64,000 bases of DNA from contig NZ_CP006664.1 of the NCBI RefSeq assembly GCF_000264765.2, positions 62,001 through 126,000 of the forward strand. The letters are read 5' to 3'. This stretch comes from Edwardsiella anguillarum ET080813 (GTDB lineage Bacteria; Pseudomonadota; Gammaproteobacteria; Enterobacterales; Enterobacteriaceae). The notes beneath the pieces were generated by a model. That model was not told the DNA's origin, did not search any database, and was given only the letters and a program-made list of their open reading frames with translations. Below are positions 9,477 to 19,062 of this stretch, piece by piece. Positions within the stretch are counted from its first letter, which is position 1. Each line of letters begins with the position of its first letter. The position numbers were made by a program, and so were the translations under genes.

Positions 9477-9520
9477 GAACGAACGTAATCACCCTGTCAA
9501 AGGCGCATCACGTACTTGCA

Positions 9521-10954
9521 TCAATGGCTACGAATATAGTCGTCCATTTCGGTCTTCAGGTTATCGGACTTGGTACCGAAGATGGCCTGAACCCCAGAGC
9601 CCGCCACCACCACACCGGCAGCCCCCAACTTCTTCAGCCCGGCCTGATCCACCTTAGCGACGTCGGCGACGCTGACGCGCAAACGGGTAATACAGGCGTC
9701 CAGGTTTGTAATGTTCTCTTTACCGCCAAATGCCTGTACCAGCGACGCAGCCATGTCGTTGCCGCTCTGCGCGCTCTGCTCGCTGCTGCTCTCCTCACGG
9801 CCCGGCGTCTTCAAGTTCAGCTTGACGATCAGCACGCGGAAGATCACGTAGTACAGCAGCGCGTAGCACAGGCCGACGATCGGGAACAGCCACAGCTTGC
9901 TGCCGTTGCCGCTCAGAACGATAAAGTCGATCAGGCCATGTGAGAAGCTGGTTCCGTCGCGCATCCCCAGCAGGATACAGATCGGGAACGCCAGACCGGC
10001 CAGAATCGCATGGATCACATACAGGATCGGCGCCACGAACATAAAGGCAAACTCGATCGGCTCGGTGATCCCGGTCAGGAATGAGGTCAGCGCCGCGGAG
10101 ATCATGATACCGGCCACCTTAGCGCGGTTTTCCGGCTTCGCCGAATGCCAGATGGCGATCGCCGCCGCCGGCAGGCCGTACATTTTGAACAGGAAGCCGC
10201 CGGAGAGTTTACCCGCCGTCGGATCGCCGGCCATATAGCGCGGAATATCGCCGTGGAATACCTGACCCGCCGCATTCACATACTCACCGATCTGCATCTG
10301 GAACGGTACGTTCCAGATATGGTGCAGGCCAAACGGCACCAGCGCGCGCTCGACCAGACCATAGATACCGAAGGCGACCACCGGGTTCTGATAGGCGGCC
10401 CACTGGGAAAAGTGCTGAATCGCGGTGCCAATCGGCGGCCAAATGAAGGAGAGCGCCACGCCCAGGGCGATGGCGGCCAGGCCGGAGATGATCGGCACAA
10501 AGCGTTTACCGGCAAAAAAGCCCAGATACTCCGGCAGCTTGATGCGATAAAAGCGATTAAACATATAGGCAGCGATAGCGCCGGCGATGATCCCGCCGAG
10601 CACCCCGGTATCCGCCAGATGCTTCGCGGCAATCTCTTCCGCCGGTAAATGCAGCACTAACGGCGCCACCACGGCCATGGTTTTCACCATGATGCCATAG
10701 GCGACCACGGCGGCCAGGGCTGATACCCCGTCATTATTGGTAAACCCCAGCGCCACGCCGATAGCGAAGATCAGCGGCATATTGGCAAATACCGAACCAC
10801 CTGCCTCCGCCATTACATGGGAAACCACCGCGGGCAGCCAGCTAAAGTTTGCCGAGCCGACGCCGAGAAGGATACCGGCAATAGGTAAGACGGATACCGG
10901 CAGCATCAGTGACTTACCGACCTTTTGCAGGTTGGCAAATGCGTTTTTAAACAT
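9521..10954 (-). CDS. ptsG: PTS glucose transporter subunit IICB
   Basis: Imports and phosphorylates glucose across the inner membrane using phosphate relayed from EIIA-Glc. 477 residues, exactly the E. coli length, with near-identical sequence. The EIIC membrane domain covers about 1-385 and includes the glucose-binding segment [13 protein letters not shown] linker rich in Glu/Ser ([14 protein letters not shown]) leads to the EIIB domain with phosphorylated Cys421 in [13 protein letters not shown]. Upstream it keeps the enterobacterial control layout: an SgrS pairing site over the ribosome binding site, an Mlc-type operator and a CRP site. Confidence 0.98.
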   Translation of the reverse strand: MFKNAFANLQKVGKSLMLPVSVLPIAGILLGVGSANFSWLPAVVSHVMAEAGGSVFANMPLIFAIGVALGFTNNDGVSALAAVVAYGIMVKTMAVVAPLVLHLPAEEIAAKHLADTGVLGGIIAGAIAAYMFNRFYRIKLPEYLGFFAGKRFVPIISGLAAIALGVALSFIWPPIGTAIQHFSQWAAYQNPVVAFGIYGLVERALVPFGLHHIWNVPFQMQIGEYVNAAGQVFHGDIPRYMAGDPTAGKLSGGFLFKMYGLPAAAIAIWHSAKPENRAKVAGIMISAALTSFLTGITEPIEFAFMFVAPILYVIHAILAGLAFPICILLGMRDGTSFSHGLIDFIVLSGNGSKLWLFPIVGLCYALLYYVIFRVLIVKLNLKTPGREESSSEQSAQSGNDMAASLVQAFGGKENITNLDACITRLRVSVADVAKVDQAGLKKLGAAGVVVAGSGVQAIFGTKSDNLKTEMDDYIRSH

Positions 10955-10960
10955 AGTTGA

Positions 10961-10974
10961 GTGTGCTCCTGAGT
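10961..10974 (-). promoter_or_regulatory. predicted SgrS small-RNA target over the ptsG ribosome binding site
   Basis: Read on the minus strand the leader is ACTCAGGAGCACAC, ending 6 nt before the start codon. It matches the E. coli ptsG segment that pairs with SgrS during glucose-phosphate stress and includes the Shine-Dalgarno AGGAG. SgrS itself is not in this window, so function is inferred from conservation. Confidence 0.72.
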
Positions 10975-11058
10975 AAAAATGCTCTTTTCATCCGCGCCGG
11001 AAACAGCGCGCCGCCGCAGGGAAGAGAGCCCCGGACGTCGGGTGTCTATGCACCCTCG

Positions 11059-11081
11059 TATTTTTTACGCAGAGTAAAATA
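11059..11081 (-). promoter_or_regulatory. Mlc-type operator in the ptsG promoter region
   Basis: Minus-strand TATTTTACTCTGCGTAAAAA closely follows the E. coli ptsG Mlc site (TATTTTACTCTGTGTAATAA). In E. coli Mlc represses ptsG until glucose is transported. It lies about 105-127 bp before the start codon. Confidence 0.7.
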
Positions 11082-11103
11082 AATAGGCTGTATTGTGTTT
11101 GAT

Positions 11104-11122
11104 GGCTGTCACGTTTCACACA
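11104..11122 (-). promoter_or_regulatory. CRP binding site upstream of ptsG
   Basis: Minus-strand GTGTGAAACGTGACAGCC matches the TGTGA-N6-TCACA pattern with one weaker half and resembles the activating CRP site of E. coli ptsG. It sits on the promoter-distal side of the Mlc-type operator, as expected for activation. Confidence 0.65.
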
Positions 11123-11148
11123 TTACAGCGATCTATTTAACATTTGCA

Positions 11149-11174
11149 GAAAAAAAAAGCGCCTTTATAGGCGG
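11149..11174 (-). terminator. second terminator after ycfH
   Basis: Minus-strand CCGCCTATAAAGGCG hairpin followed by eight or more T. Placed between ycfH and the ptsG promoter, it would block read-through into ptsG. Confidence 0.7.
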
Positions 11175-11216
11175 TTTTGCTGAATTATTATCCCCTTGGA
11201 GGCGCGGCGCGCAGCA

Positions 11217-11245
11217 TAAAAAATGCCCAACAGCGGGCATTTTTA
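11217..11245 (-). terminator. first terminator after ycfH
   Basis: AAAAATGCCC / GGGCATTTTT hairpin with A/T runs on both sides, so it can work in either direction. It begins 17 bp after the ycfH stop. Confidence 0.85.
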
Positions 11246-11261
11246 CACAGCATAAAATATA

Positions 11262-12050
11262 TTAATCCGCCTCAGGCAGGGTCACACCAAACAAACGACT
11301 AAAATTCGCGCTGGTCTGTGCGGCCAGCTGTCGTGGTTCGACGCCCTTCAGCACAGCCAGGTACTCAGCGACATCGCGCACATAGGCCGGCTGGTTCTCC
11401 TTTCCGCGGTGCGGCACCGGCGCCAGATAAGGCGAGTCGGTCTCCACCAGCAGGCGATCCAGCGGCACATAGCGGGCCACCTCACGCAGGGCGTCCGCGG
11501 TGCGGAACGTCACGATGCCGGAGAAGGAGATGTAAAACCCGAGATCCAGCAGCGCCGCCGCCGTCGCGCGATCTTCGGTGAAGCAGTGCAGCACACCGCC
11601 ACACGCCTCCGCCCCCTCCTCGCGCAGAATAGCCAGCGTGTCGTCCCGCGCATCGCGGGTATGCACGATCACCGGTTTGCCCAGCGCGCGGCCGATGCGG
11701 ATATGCTGGCGAAACGAATCCTGCTGCAGGGCGATATTATCCTGCTGATAGTAGTAGTCGAGTCCGGTCTCCCCCAGCGCCACTACGCCCGGCTGCGCCG
11801 CCAGGCTGCGCAGCGCCTCGTAGTCATAGCCACCGTCCAAATTCAGCGGATGAACTCCGCAGGAGAATGCCACATCGCGTCGCTCGCCGATCCGCTCACG
11901 CATGCTGCGGTAGCCCGGTAGCGTCGTCGCGACCGCTAGCACAAAACCTACGCCGCACGCACGGGCATCGGCCAGCACGCTGTCGACGCCGTCGCGCAGC
12001 GTCTCATAGTTCAAGCCATCAAGATGGCAATGCGAATCCACTAGATACAT
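11262..12050 (-). CDS. ycfH: TatD-family metal-dependent hydrolase YcfH
   Basis: TatD-family TIM-barrel metallohydrolase of 262 residues; family members act as DNases, but the substrate of YcfH is unsettled. Metal-binding landmarks are readable: DSHCHLD at residues 5-11, GETGLDYY near 97, a histidine in VIVHTRDARDD near 130, HCFTE near 156, and TDSPYLAP near 205. It closes the holB-ycfH end of the cluster, 29 bp after holB, and is followed by two terminators that separate it from ptsG. Confidence 0.94.
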   Translation of the reverse strand: MYLVDSHCHLDGLNYETLRDGVDSVLADARACGVGFVLAVATTLPGYRSMRERIGERRDVAFSCGVHPLNLDGGYDYEALRSLAAQPGVVALGETGLDYYYQQDNIALQQDSFRQHIRIGRALGKPVIVHTRDARDDTLAILREEGAEACGGVLHCFTEDRATAAALLDLGFYISFSGIVTFRTADALREVARYVPLDRLLVETDSPYLAPVPHRGKENQPAYVRDVAEYLAVLKGVEPRQLAAQTSANFSRLFGVTLPEAD

Positions 12051-12079
12051 AAGAAACCTACAGTCTGTCTATGACCGGC

Positions 12080-13066
12080 TCACGGGTGGGCCGGTGCGGG
12101 TGCGTCCCATGCGCAAAGCTGGCGCATAAGCATCAATTCACGGTTTACGCCCGGCGTCGCCAGCAGCTGGTGGCGGCAAGCGATCCACGCCTGCAGCAGG
12201 CGCCGCAGATCGGCCTCGCCGAGGCCGACCGCCAGCCGCTGGATTAACGGGAGGCGGTCGCAGTTCGCCACGCTGGCCGCGGCACCGTGGCACAGCTTCA
12301 AGGCATCCAGCAGCAGGGCGCACAGCCAACCCAGCCGCTCGGTGCCGTCCTCATGGTTCAAGGCGCCTAGCAGCGTCAGCCACTGGCGGCTCTCCAGCGC
12401 CTGCTCCAGCGCCAGACACAGCGACTCGCGCTGGGCCCAGCGCGGCGGCTGCAGCAGCGCCAGCGCCGCCACCGGCGCCCCCGCGCTCAGGCGCAGGGCG
12501 CTGCGCTGGGCCTGCGCATCCCCCTGCATCTGCTGTGCCAGCCAGCGCAGGCTGGCGTCCTCGGCCGGCGGAGCGAGATAGAGATAAAAACAGCGGCTGC
12601 GTAACGTCGGCAGCAGCTGCGCCGGCTCGCGGGTTCCCAGCAGGAAATAGGTCTGCGCGGGTGGCTCTTCCAGCGTCTTCAGCAGGGCGTTGGCCGCGGC
12701 TTCGCTGAGCTGCTCGCAGCGGGCGATCCACACCAGCTTGGCGCCCCCCTGCTGGGCATGGCTCTGCAGCTGCTCAATGACCTGACGCACCGGTTCAATG
12801 CCCAGCGTCGACTTGCCCTTCTCCGGCTGCAGCACGTGCCAGTCGGGATGGGTGCCCGCCATCATCAGGCGGCAGGCATGGCATTCGCCACAGCTCTTCT
12901 CCCCCTGCGGGCGCTGACAGAGCAGCCAGCGGGCCAGAGCGTACACCAGCGACGCCTCGCCCATGCCGTCGATGGCATGCAGCAGCAGCGCATGGTGACC
13001 GCGCCCCTCCTGATGCTGCACCAGCAGCTGGCGATACGGCCCGTTGAGCCAGGGATACCAGTTCAC
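12080..13066 (-). CDS. holB: DNA polymerase III delta' subunit
   Basis: Delta' is the rigid stator of the clamp loader that opens and loads the beta clamp. 328 residues: AAA+ fold at about 1-165 with a modified, non-hydrolysing P-loop region ([17 protein letters not shown]), a zinc module with four Cys (CGECHACR, about residues 58-65, plus CQRP just before), and sensor-1 region TLRSRC near 160. The start overlaps the tmk stop by 4 bp, so the two are translationally linked. The same pairing occurs in E. coli. Confidence 0.95.
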   Translation of the reverse strand: MNWYPWLNGPYRQLLVQHQEGRGHHALLLHAIDGMGEASLVYALARWLLCQRPQGEKSCGECHACRLMMAGTHPDWHVLQPEKGKSTLGIEPVRQVIEQLQSHAQQGGAKLVWIARCEQLSEAAANALLKTLEEPPAQTYFLLGTREPAQLLPTLRSRCFYLYLAPPAEDASLRWLAQQMQGDAQAQRSALRLSAGAPVAALALLQPPRWAQRESLCLALEQALESRQWLTLLGALNHEDGTERLGWLCALLLDALKLCHGAAASVANCDRLPLIQRLAVGLGEADLRRLLQAWIACRHQLLATPGVNRELMLMRQLCAWDAPAPAHP

Positions 13067-13704
13067 GCCTGCGCCTCCTGAGACGCCAGCCAGGCCCGCA
13101 GCGCACGACGGATCGCCGCACTGACCTGCGCCAGCGGCTGCGCGGCATCCAGGGTCACGATCGACTCATCCGCGGCGGCCAGCGCCAGATAACGGGCACG
13201 GGTGCGCTCAAAGAAGGCCAGAGACTCCCGCTCAATGCGATCCAGCTCACCGCGGCTGCGCGCCCGCGCCAGCCCCTGCTGCGGCGGGATATCCAAATAC
13301 AGCGTCAAATCGGGTTTAAAGTCGCCCAGTACCGTATCGCGCAGGGTCTGCATCAGGTGGGTATCGATGCCGCGCCCCCCGCCCTGATAGGCTTGGGACG
13401 ACAGATCGTGGCGATCGCCCACCACCCAGGCGCCGCGCGCCAGCGCCGGTTTGATCACATTTTCAACCAGCTGAACCCGGGCGGCATACAGCATCAGCAC
13501 CTCGGCGCGGTCGGTCAGCGTTTCGCCATCGACTCCCTCTTTCACCAGGGTACGCAGATGCTCGGCCAGCGGCGTTCCGCCCGGCTCACGGGTGAAGACC
13601 ACCTCCTGAATGCCGTGGCGGCGCAGCTCATTTACCACCACGTCGCGCGCCGTCGTCTTGCCGGCGCCCTCCAGCCCCTCGATCACGATGAACTTACTTT
13701 TCAT
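13063..13704 (-). CDS. tmk: thymidylate kinase
   Basis: Phosphorylates dTMP to dTDP with ATP; 213 residues. The P-loop GLEGAGKTT is at residues 9-17, the DR(Y/H) motif appears as [16 protein letters not shown] near 95-110, and the LID region [15 protein letters not shown] is near 150. Arginine in the LID rather than the P-loop fits the bacterial (type II) kinase. Overlaps mltG by 11 bp upstream and holB by 4 bp downstream, forming a tight mltG-tmk-holB-ycfH operon. Confidence 0.96.
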   Translation of the reverse strand: MKSKFIVIEGLEGAGKTTARDVVVNELRRHGIQEVVFTREPGGTPLAEHLRTLVKEGVDGETLTDRAEVLMLYAARVQLVENVIKPALARGAWVVGDRHDLSSQAYQGGGRGIDTHLMQTLRDTVLGDFKPDLTLYLDIPPQQGLARARSRGELDRIERESLAFFERTRARYLALAAADESIVTLDAAQPLAQVSAAIRRALRAWLASQEAQA

Positions 13705-14722
13705 TCTTATCCCTTAATACCTGCAGATAGGCGCGCACCGCCTGATTGTGGCTTTGCAGATTAGTGCTAAATACATGCCCCCCCTGCCCATCCGCCACGA
13801 AGTAGAGATAGGGCGTCTTGGCCGGGTGCGCCGCGGCGACCAACGAGGCCTTGCTCGGCATGGCGATGGGCGTCGGCGGCAGACCGGCGATGACATAGGT
13901 GTTATAAGGGGTCGGCTGCTGAAGATCGCGCCGCGTCAAGTTGCCATTATAGGCATTTCCCAGGCCATAGATCACCGTCGGATCGGTTTGCAGGCGCATC
14001 CCGATGCGCAGACGATTGATGAATACCGAGGCCACCTTGGGGCGCTCCTCGCTCAGCCCGGTCTCTTTCTCTACGATCGAGGCCATGGTGACCATCTGCT
14101 GTGGACTCTTATAGGGCAGCGCAACGTCACGCTGCGCCCACTGCTGCGCCACCTCTTGCTCCATCCGGGCATGTGCGCGCTTCAGCAGCATCAGATCCGT
14201 GGTGCCGGCGGTATAACGATAGGTATCGGGATAGAGCCACCCCTCCAGCGACTGCCCCGGCGCGATCCCCAGCCGCTGGGCGATCTGCGCCTCGCTCTCA
14301 CGCTGTAGGGTATGCTTCAGCTGCGGCGCCCCGGCCAGCACCTTCAACCAGTCGCTGAACCGGGTTCCCTCGATAAAGCGCAGATCAAACTGTGCCTCGC
14401 GCCCGCTGCTGAACAGCGCCAGCATGTCGCGCACCGTCATCCCGGGCGTCAGCCGGTAGGTCCCCGCCTTAAACTTGGCCAACGCCGGGTCCAACTGCAG
14501 CAACCAGGGAAGGTAGCGTCCGGAGCGGATCAGGCGATCGCGCACCAGCAGCGCCTGTAGCATCTCCCGTCCGCTGCCGGCGGGCAGCTTAAACAGGGTC
14601 GGCTGACTCAAGGGCAAAGGGGTGCGGGCGAAGCGCTCCACCTGGTGATACCCCATCACGCCTAAACCGCCCAGCAACAGCAGCGCCAACGCCGCAATCA
14701 AGGCTATCCGTTTTCTCTTCAT
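13694..14722 (-). CDS. mltG: endolytic murein transglycosylase
   Basis: Inner-membrane lytic transglycosylase that cuts nascent glycan strands and so limits their length. 342 residues with one N-terminal membrane helix (about 5-26, [20 protein letters not shown]). The LysM-like domain follows, then the catalytic YceG domain with the catalytic Glu in [16 protein letters not shown] (about 218) and the conserved [20 protein letters not shown]. Starts 18 bp after pabC stops, matching the E. coli pabC-yceG-tmk order. Confidence 0.95.
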   Translation of the reverse strand: MKRKRIALIAALALLLLGGLGVMGYHQVERFARTPLPLSQPTLFKLPAGSGREMLQALLVRDRLIRSGRYLPWLLQLDPALAKFKAGTYRLTPGMTVRDMLALFSSGREAQFDLRFIEGTRFSDWLKVLAGAPQLKHTLQRESEAQIAQRLGIAPGQSLEGWLYPDTYRYTAGTTDLMLLKRAHARMEQEVAQQWAQRDVALPYKSPQQMVTMASIVEKETGLSEERPKVASVFINRLRIGMRLQTDPTVIYGLGNAYNGNLTRRDLQQPTPYNTYVIAGLPPTPIAMPSKASLVAAAHPAKTPYLYFVADGQGGHVFSTNLQSHNQAVRAYLQVLRDKNEK

Positions 14723-14740
14723 TCAACCGCCGTTACACCG

Positions 14741-15559
14741 CTATGCCTCAACCCGCAGGCAGTGCGGCAATAAAAATTGATACAGCGTGCGATCGCTAAA
14801 CACCTGCGTCGCTGCCCGGCGCACCGGCAGCAGCGGCATCAGCGCATTGCACACCACGACTTCATCGGCCGCCAGCAGCGCCGGCAGGCCGGCCTCGACC
14901 TCGGACAGGCGATACTCGCTGTGCGCCAGCACCCGGCAGATGCGCTGGCGCATCAGCCCATCCACGCCGCAGCGGGTCAGGCGCGGGGTAAACACCCGCT
15001 GGCCGCTGCGCCAGAACAAATTGGCCGCACAGCATTCCACCAGGTTATCCCGGGTGTCAAGCACCAGCGCCTCATCCGCCTGCGTCTGCGCCAGGCTGGC
15101 CCGGATCAGCACCTGCTCTAATCGATTCAGGTGCTTGATCCCCGCCAGCAGCGGCTGGTGTGCCAGCCTGACCGGGCTCACGACCAGGCTTATCCCACGC
15201 TCGCGCAGCGCCGAATAGTGCGCAGGGAACGGCGCCGTGCTAAAGATCCGCCGCGGAGCATAGCTCCCGGCGGGATCATAGCCTCGTCCACCGCAGCCGC
15301 GGGTGACGATCGCCTTCAGGACCCCCTCATCGCGAGTCGCCGCATACTGCTCGGCCTCGGCCTGCCAGCGCGACCAGTCCACGCCGTGGATCATCAGGCG
15401 TTCGCAGGCGTGCTGCATCCGGGCCAGGTGCGCCCGTAGCCCGTCGATCCGGCCGTTGGCGATGCGGGCCGTGCTGAAACAGCCGTCGCCATACTGCAGC
15501 CCGCGATCGCACAGGTCGATCTGCTGGCGCGCCTCTCCGTCAAGCCAATACATTCGCAT
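14741..15559 (-). CDS. pabC: aminodeoxychorismate lyase
   Basis: PLP enzyme that releases pyruvate from 4-amino-4-deoxychorismate to give p-aminobenzoate for folate. 272 residues of class IV aminotransferase fold. The Schiff-base lysine is Lys142 in AGIKHLNRLEQVL, and the cofactor phosphate region DTRDNLVECCAANLFWR follows near 165-181. Separated from fabF by 87 bp holding a terminator, so it probably has partial independence from the fab transcripts. Confidence 0.93.
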   Translation of the reverse strand: MRMYWLDGEARQQIDLCDRGLQYGDGCFSTARIANGRIDGLRAHLARMQHACERLMIHGVDWSRWQAEAEQYAATRDEGVLKAIVTRGCGGRGYDPAGSYAPRRIFSTAPFPAHYSALRERGISLVVSPVRLAHQPLLAGIKHLNRLEQVLIRASLAQTQADEALVLDTRDNLVECCAANLFWRSGQRVFTPRLTRCGVDGLMRQRICRVLAHSEYRLSEVEAGLPALLAADEVVVCNALMPLLPVRRAATQVFSDRTLYQFLLPHCLRVEA

Positions 15560-15602
15560 CTCCCTTCATCCCAGCGCATCGCCCTATTCTAACCGCCGGG
15601 AC

Positions 15603-15630
15603 AAAAAAAATGGCCCCCGAAGGAGCCATT
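15603..15630 (-). terminator. terminator between fabF and pabC
   Basis: Minus-strand ATGGCTCCTTCGGGGGCCAT hairpin followed by eight T, 17 bp past the fabF stop. Confidence 0.85.
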
Positions 15631-15646
15631 TCCCAGCGATACGCCA

Positions 15647-16888
15647 TTACACCTTGCGGAAAATAATGGAGCCATTGGTACCGCCGAAGCCAAAGGAGTT
15701 GCACAGCGCATACTCCAGACCGCTGACCTGACGGGCTTCGTGCGGCACGAAGTCCAGATCGCAACCCTCATCCGGGTTGTCCAGGTTAATGGTCGGCGGG
15801 ATCACCTGATCGCGCAGCGCCAGAATGGTAAAGATGGACTCTACCGCGCCGGCGGCGCCCAGCAGGTGGCCGGTCATCGACTTGGTCGAGCTGACCATCA
15901 CACGGGCCGCATCGGCGCCGTAGACATTCTTGACCGCCTGGGTCTCCGCCTTATCGCCGGCCGCCGTAGAGGTGCCGTGGGCGTTGATATAGCCGACCTG
16001 CCCCGGGGTAAGCCCCGCATCGCGCAGCGCATTTTCCATCGCCAACGCGGCACCGGCGCCATCGGCCGGCGGTGACGTCATATGGTAGGCGTCGCTGCTC
16101 ATGCCAAAGCCAACCAGCTCGGCATAGATCTTGGCACCGCGCGCCTTGGCGTGTTCATACTCTTCCAGCACCAGAATACCGGCGCCGTCGCCCAGCACGA
16201 AGCCGTCGCGATCTTTGTCCCACGGACGGCTCGCCGCCTGCGGGTTATCATTGCGGGTCGAGAGCGCGCGTGCGGCGCCAAATCCGCCGACGCCCAGCTG
16301 CGTACTCGCCTTCTCTGCGCCGCCGGCCAGCATGGCATCGGCGTCGCCATACGCGATCATTCGCGCCGCGTGGCCAATGTTATGCACGCCAGAGGTGCAG
16401 GCCGTCGCAATGGAGATGCTCGGTCCACGCAGCCCCAGCATGATGGACAGATGCCCAGCCACCATGTTGACGATGGTTGACGGAACGAAAAACGGGCTGA
16501 TCTTGCGCGGGCCACCGTGCATCAGCGCACCGTGGTTTTCTTCGATCAGGCCGAGGCCGCCGATCCCGGAGCCGATAGCGGCGCCAATACGCGGGGCATT
16601 TTCTTCCGTAATTTCCAGTCCAGAGTCCTGAAAGGCCTGAATCCCGGCCATGATCCCGTACTGAATGAAGAGATCCATCTTACGCGCGTCTTTGCGCGAA
16701 ATATGCTCTTCGCAATTAAAATCCTTTACTAAGCCCGCAAAACGCGTTGCATAGGCGCTAGTATCGAAATGGTCGATCAGGCTGATGCCACTCTGACCGG
16801 CAAGAATCGCATTCCATGTGGAATCTACGGTATTGCCGACAGGAGACAACATGCCCAGTCCGGTCACAACAACTCGACGCTTAGACAC
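15647..16888 (-). CDS. fabF: beta-ketoacyl-ACP synthase II
   Basis: Condenses malonyl-ACP with acyl-ACP; in E. coli this isoform performs the 16:1 to 18:1 elongation and its thermal adjustment. 413 residues, standard length. Catalytic triad: Cys164 (ATACTSG), His near 304 ([11 protein letters not shown]) and His near 341 ([11 protein letters not shown]). C-terminal [12 protein letters not shown] loop is intact. Separated from acpP by 82 bp that contain a hairpin likely to set the acpP:fabF ratio. Confidence 0.98.
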   Translation of the reverse strand: MSKRRVVVTGLGMLSPVGNTVDSTWNAILAGQSGISLIDHFDTSAYATRFAGLVKDFNCEEHISRKDARKMDLFIQYGIMAGIQAFQDSGLEITEENAPRIGAAIGSGIGGLGLIEENHGALMHGGPRKISPFFVPSTIVNMVAGHLSIMLGLRGPSISIATACTSGVHNIGHAARMIAYGDADAMLAGGAEKASTQLGVGGFGAARALSTRNDNPQAASRPWDKDRDGFVLGDGAGILVLEEYEHAKARGAKIYAELVGFGMSSDAYHMTSPPADGAGAALAMENALRDAGLTPGQVGYINAHGTSTAAGDKAETQAVKNVYGADAARVMVSSTKSMTGHLLGAAGAVESIFTILALRDQVIPPTINLDNPDEGCDLDFVPHEARQVSGLEYALCNSFGFGGTNGSIIFRKV

Positions 16889-16930
16889 GTTTGTCCTCCA
16901 GGGAGGGAAGTGATACTTGATGAATGCAGG

Positions 16931-16960
16931 AAAAACGTAGGCGGTCGAATGACCGCCTAG
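16931..16960 (-). terminator. terminator or attenuator after acpP
   Basis: Minus-strand TAGGCGGTC ATTC GACCGCCTA perfect 9-bp stem followed by CGTTTTT. It probably lets abundant acpP mRNA end before fabF. Confidence 0.75.
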
Positions 16961-16970
16961 ATGAGTTCAC

Positions 16971-17207
16971 TTACTTGTTTGCAGCTTCGATGTAGTCGAT
17001 AGCGGCCTGAACAGTGGTGATCTTCTCTGCTTCTTCGTCCGGAATCTCAGTATCAAACTCTTCTTCCAGAGCCATAACCAGTTCAACGGTGTCAAGAGAA
17101 TCAGCACCCAGATCGTCAACGAAAGAAGCTGAATTCACAACTTCGTCTTCTTTAACACCCAGCTGTTCAACAATGATTTTCTTAACGCGTTCTTCGATAG
17201 TGCTCAT
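16971..17207 (-). CDS. acpP: acyl carrier protein
   Basis: Small acidic carrier that holds growing acyl chains on 4'-phosphopantetheine. Starting at the ATG at 17207 ([20 protein letters not shown]) gives 78 residues, the family length; the longer open frame upstream has no homology. The modified serine is Ser37 in [16 protein letters not shown]. The last residues (AANK) differ from E. coli, which is usual. Flanked by 154 bp to fabG upstream, room for its own strong promoter. Confidence 0.98.
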   Translation of the reverse strand: MSTIEERVKKIIVEQLGVKEDEVVNSASFVDDLGADSLDTVELVMALEEEFDTEIPDEEAEKITTVQAAIDYIEAANK

Positions 17208-17361
17208 ACTCTTAAATTTCCTATCAAAACTCGCTTGCGCGATGGTTTTCGTAGTGTATTGAAAGTTGAAAAAGATGCAACCAAATCCCGGCTGGTCAAA
17301 CCACGATTTTGCTCTATTTTGCGGTGTTTTGCTCAATAAAGGCAAATAGTTTTCGTGATTT

Positions 17362-18096
17362 TTAGATCATGTACATGCCGCCGTTGACATGTAGCGTCTC
17401 GCCGGTGATGTAGGCCGCCTCATCAGAGGCCAAAAAGGCAGCGGCATAGGCGATCTCTTTGGCATCCCCCAGACGGCCGGCCGGCACCGCGGCCAGAATA
17501 CCGCTGCGCTGCTCATCGGAGAGCGCTCGCGTCATATCGGTCTCGATAAACCCAGGCGCCACCACGTTAACGGTGATGCCGCGGGAGGCGACTTCACGCG
17601 CCAGCGACTTGCTGAAGCCGATCAGGCCCGCTTTGGCCGCGGCATAGTTCGCCTGCCCCGCGTTCCCCATGGTGCCCACCACGGAGCCGATAGTAATAAT
17701 ACGCCCACAGCGCTTCTTCATCATAGCGCGCATGACGGCTTTTGACAGGCGGAACACCGACGTCAGGTTGGTGTCCAGGATATCCTGCCACTCATCATCT
17801 TTCATCCGCATCAGCAGATTATCGCGGGTGATCCCGGCGTTATTGACCAGAATGTCGATCTCGCCAAACTCAGCGCGCACGCGCTCCAGCATGCTGTCGA
17901 TAGAGGCAGAGTCGGTCACATTCAGCGCCATTCCCATACCGTTATCGCCCAGATAAGCGCTAATCGCCTCTGCGCCCTTGTCGCTGGTGGCCGTACCGAT
18001 GACGCGAGCGCCGCGGGCGACCAGTGTCTCGGCGATGGCGCGGCCAATGCCACGGCTCGCGCCGGTTACCAGTGCAATTTTACCTTCTAAGCTCAT
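17362..18096 (-). CDS. fabG: 3-oxoacyl-ACP reductase
   Basis: NADPH-dependent first reduction of the elongation cycle. 244 residues, classic short-chain dehydrogenase. Cofactor loop TGASRGIG at 11-18, NNAG at 85-88, and catalytic Ser138, Tyr151, Lys155 (IGSVVG, YAAAK). C-terminal HVNGGMYMI is intact. 12 bp after fabD, co-transcribed. Confidence 0.98.
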   Translation of the reverse strand: MSLEGKIALVTGASRGIGRAIAETLVARGARVIGTATSDKGAEAISAYLGDNGMGMALNVTDSASIDSMLERVRAEFGEIDILVNNAGITRDNLLMRMKDDEWQDILDTNLTSVFRLSKAVMRAMMKKRCGRIITIGSVVGTMGNAGQANYAAAKAGLIGFSKSLAREVASRGITVNVVAPGFIETDMTRALSDEQRSGILAAVPAGRLGDAKEIAYAAAFLASDEAAYITGETLHVNGGMYMI

Positions 18097-18108
18097 GTTT
18101 TCCTCGTC

Positions 18109-19038
18109 TTACTGTTCGAGAGCGGCGGTCAGGGATGCGCAGTCATTCACCGCCGCGGCGGTCATGGTATCGACGATACGCTTGGTCAGGCCGGTCAGCA
18201 CTTTGCCCGGGCCCATCTCCAGCAGATGATCAACGCCTTCGGCGGCCATCAGCTGCACGGTCTCCGTCCAGCGAACCGGGCTGTAGAGCTGGCGCACCAG
18301 CGCATCGCGGATCGCATCAGCGTCGGTCGCCGCCGTCACATCGACGTTATTGATCACCGGGCAGGACGGCGCATGGAAGGCGATCGCCTTCAGCGCCTCG
18401 GCCAGCTGGTCAGCCGCCGGCTTCATCAGCGCACAGTGCGACGGCACGCTGACCGGCAGCGGCAGCGCACGCTTGGCACCGGCGGCCTTACAGGCAGCCC
18501 CGGCGCGCTCAACGGCCTCTTTTTCACCGGCGATTACGACCTGCCCCGGCGAGTTAAAGTTGACCGGCGCGACCACCTGCCCCTGCGCCGCCTCGGCGCA
18601 GGCGGCGGCGATGGCGTCGTTGTCCAGACCGATGATGGCGTACATCGCACCGGTACCTGCCGGCACCGCCTGCTGCATCAGCTTACCGCGCAGTTCGACC
18701 AGGCGTACCGCCTGCGTAAAGTCGAGTACGCCGGCGCAGACCAGCGCAGAGTATTCACCCAGGCTGTGTCCCGCCATCATCGCCGGCTGTTTGCCATGGT
18801 TCTGCTGCCAGACGCGGTAAATCGCGACGGAGGCCGTCAGCAGCGCCGGCTGGGTCTGCCAGGTCTTGTTCAGCTCTTCGGCCGGCCCTTGTTGCACCAG
18901 GCTCCACAAATCATAACCCAGCGCCTCGGAGGCCTCGGCGAAGGTCTGCTCGACCACCGGATACTGTGCGGCTAAATCGGCCAGCATACCCACGGTCTGT
19001 GACCCCTGCCCGGGGAATACCATTGCAAATGTAGACAT
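18109..19038 (-). CDS. fabD: malonyl-CoA:ACP transacylase
   Basis: Loads malonate onto ACP to feed chain extension. The ATG at 19038 (MSTFAMVFPGQGSQTVGML) gives 309 residues, matching the family; a start six codons upstream adds only MFRKTL and is less likely. Catalytic Ser92 in GHSLGEYSAL and the paired histidine in SVPSHCALM (about 200) are present. 24 bp separate it from fabH. Confidence 0.97.
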   Translation of the reverse strand: MSTFAMVFPGQGSQTVGMLADLAAQYPVVEQTFAEASEALGYDLWSLVQQGPAEELNKTWQTQPALLTASVAIYRVWQQNHGKQPAMMAGHSLGEYSALVCAGVLDFTQAVRLVELRGKLMQQAVPAGTGAMYAIIGLDNDAIAAACAEAAQGQVVAPVNFNSPGQVVIAGEKEAVERAGAACKAAGAKRALPLPVSVPSHCALMKPAADQLAEALKAIAFHAPSCPVINNVDVTAATDADAIRDALVRQLYSPVRWTETVQLMAAEGVDHLLEMGPGKVLTGLTKRIVDTMTAAAVNDCASLTAALEQ

Positions 19039-19062
19039 GAGTGTTTTCCTGAACAAAAAAAA

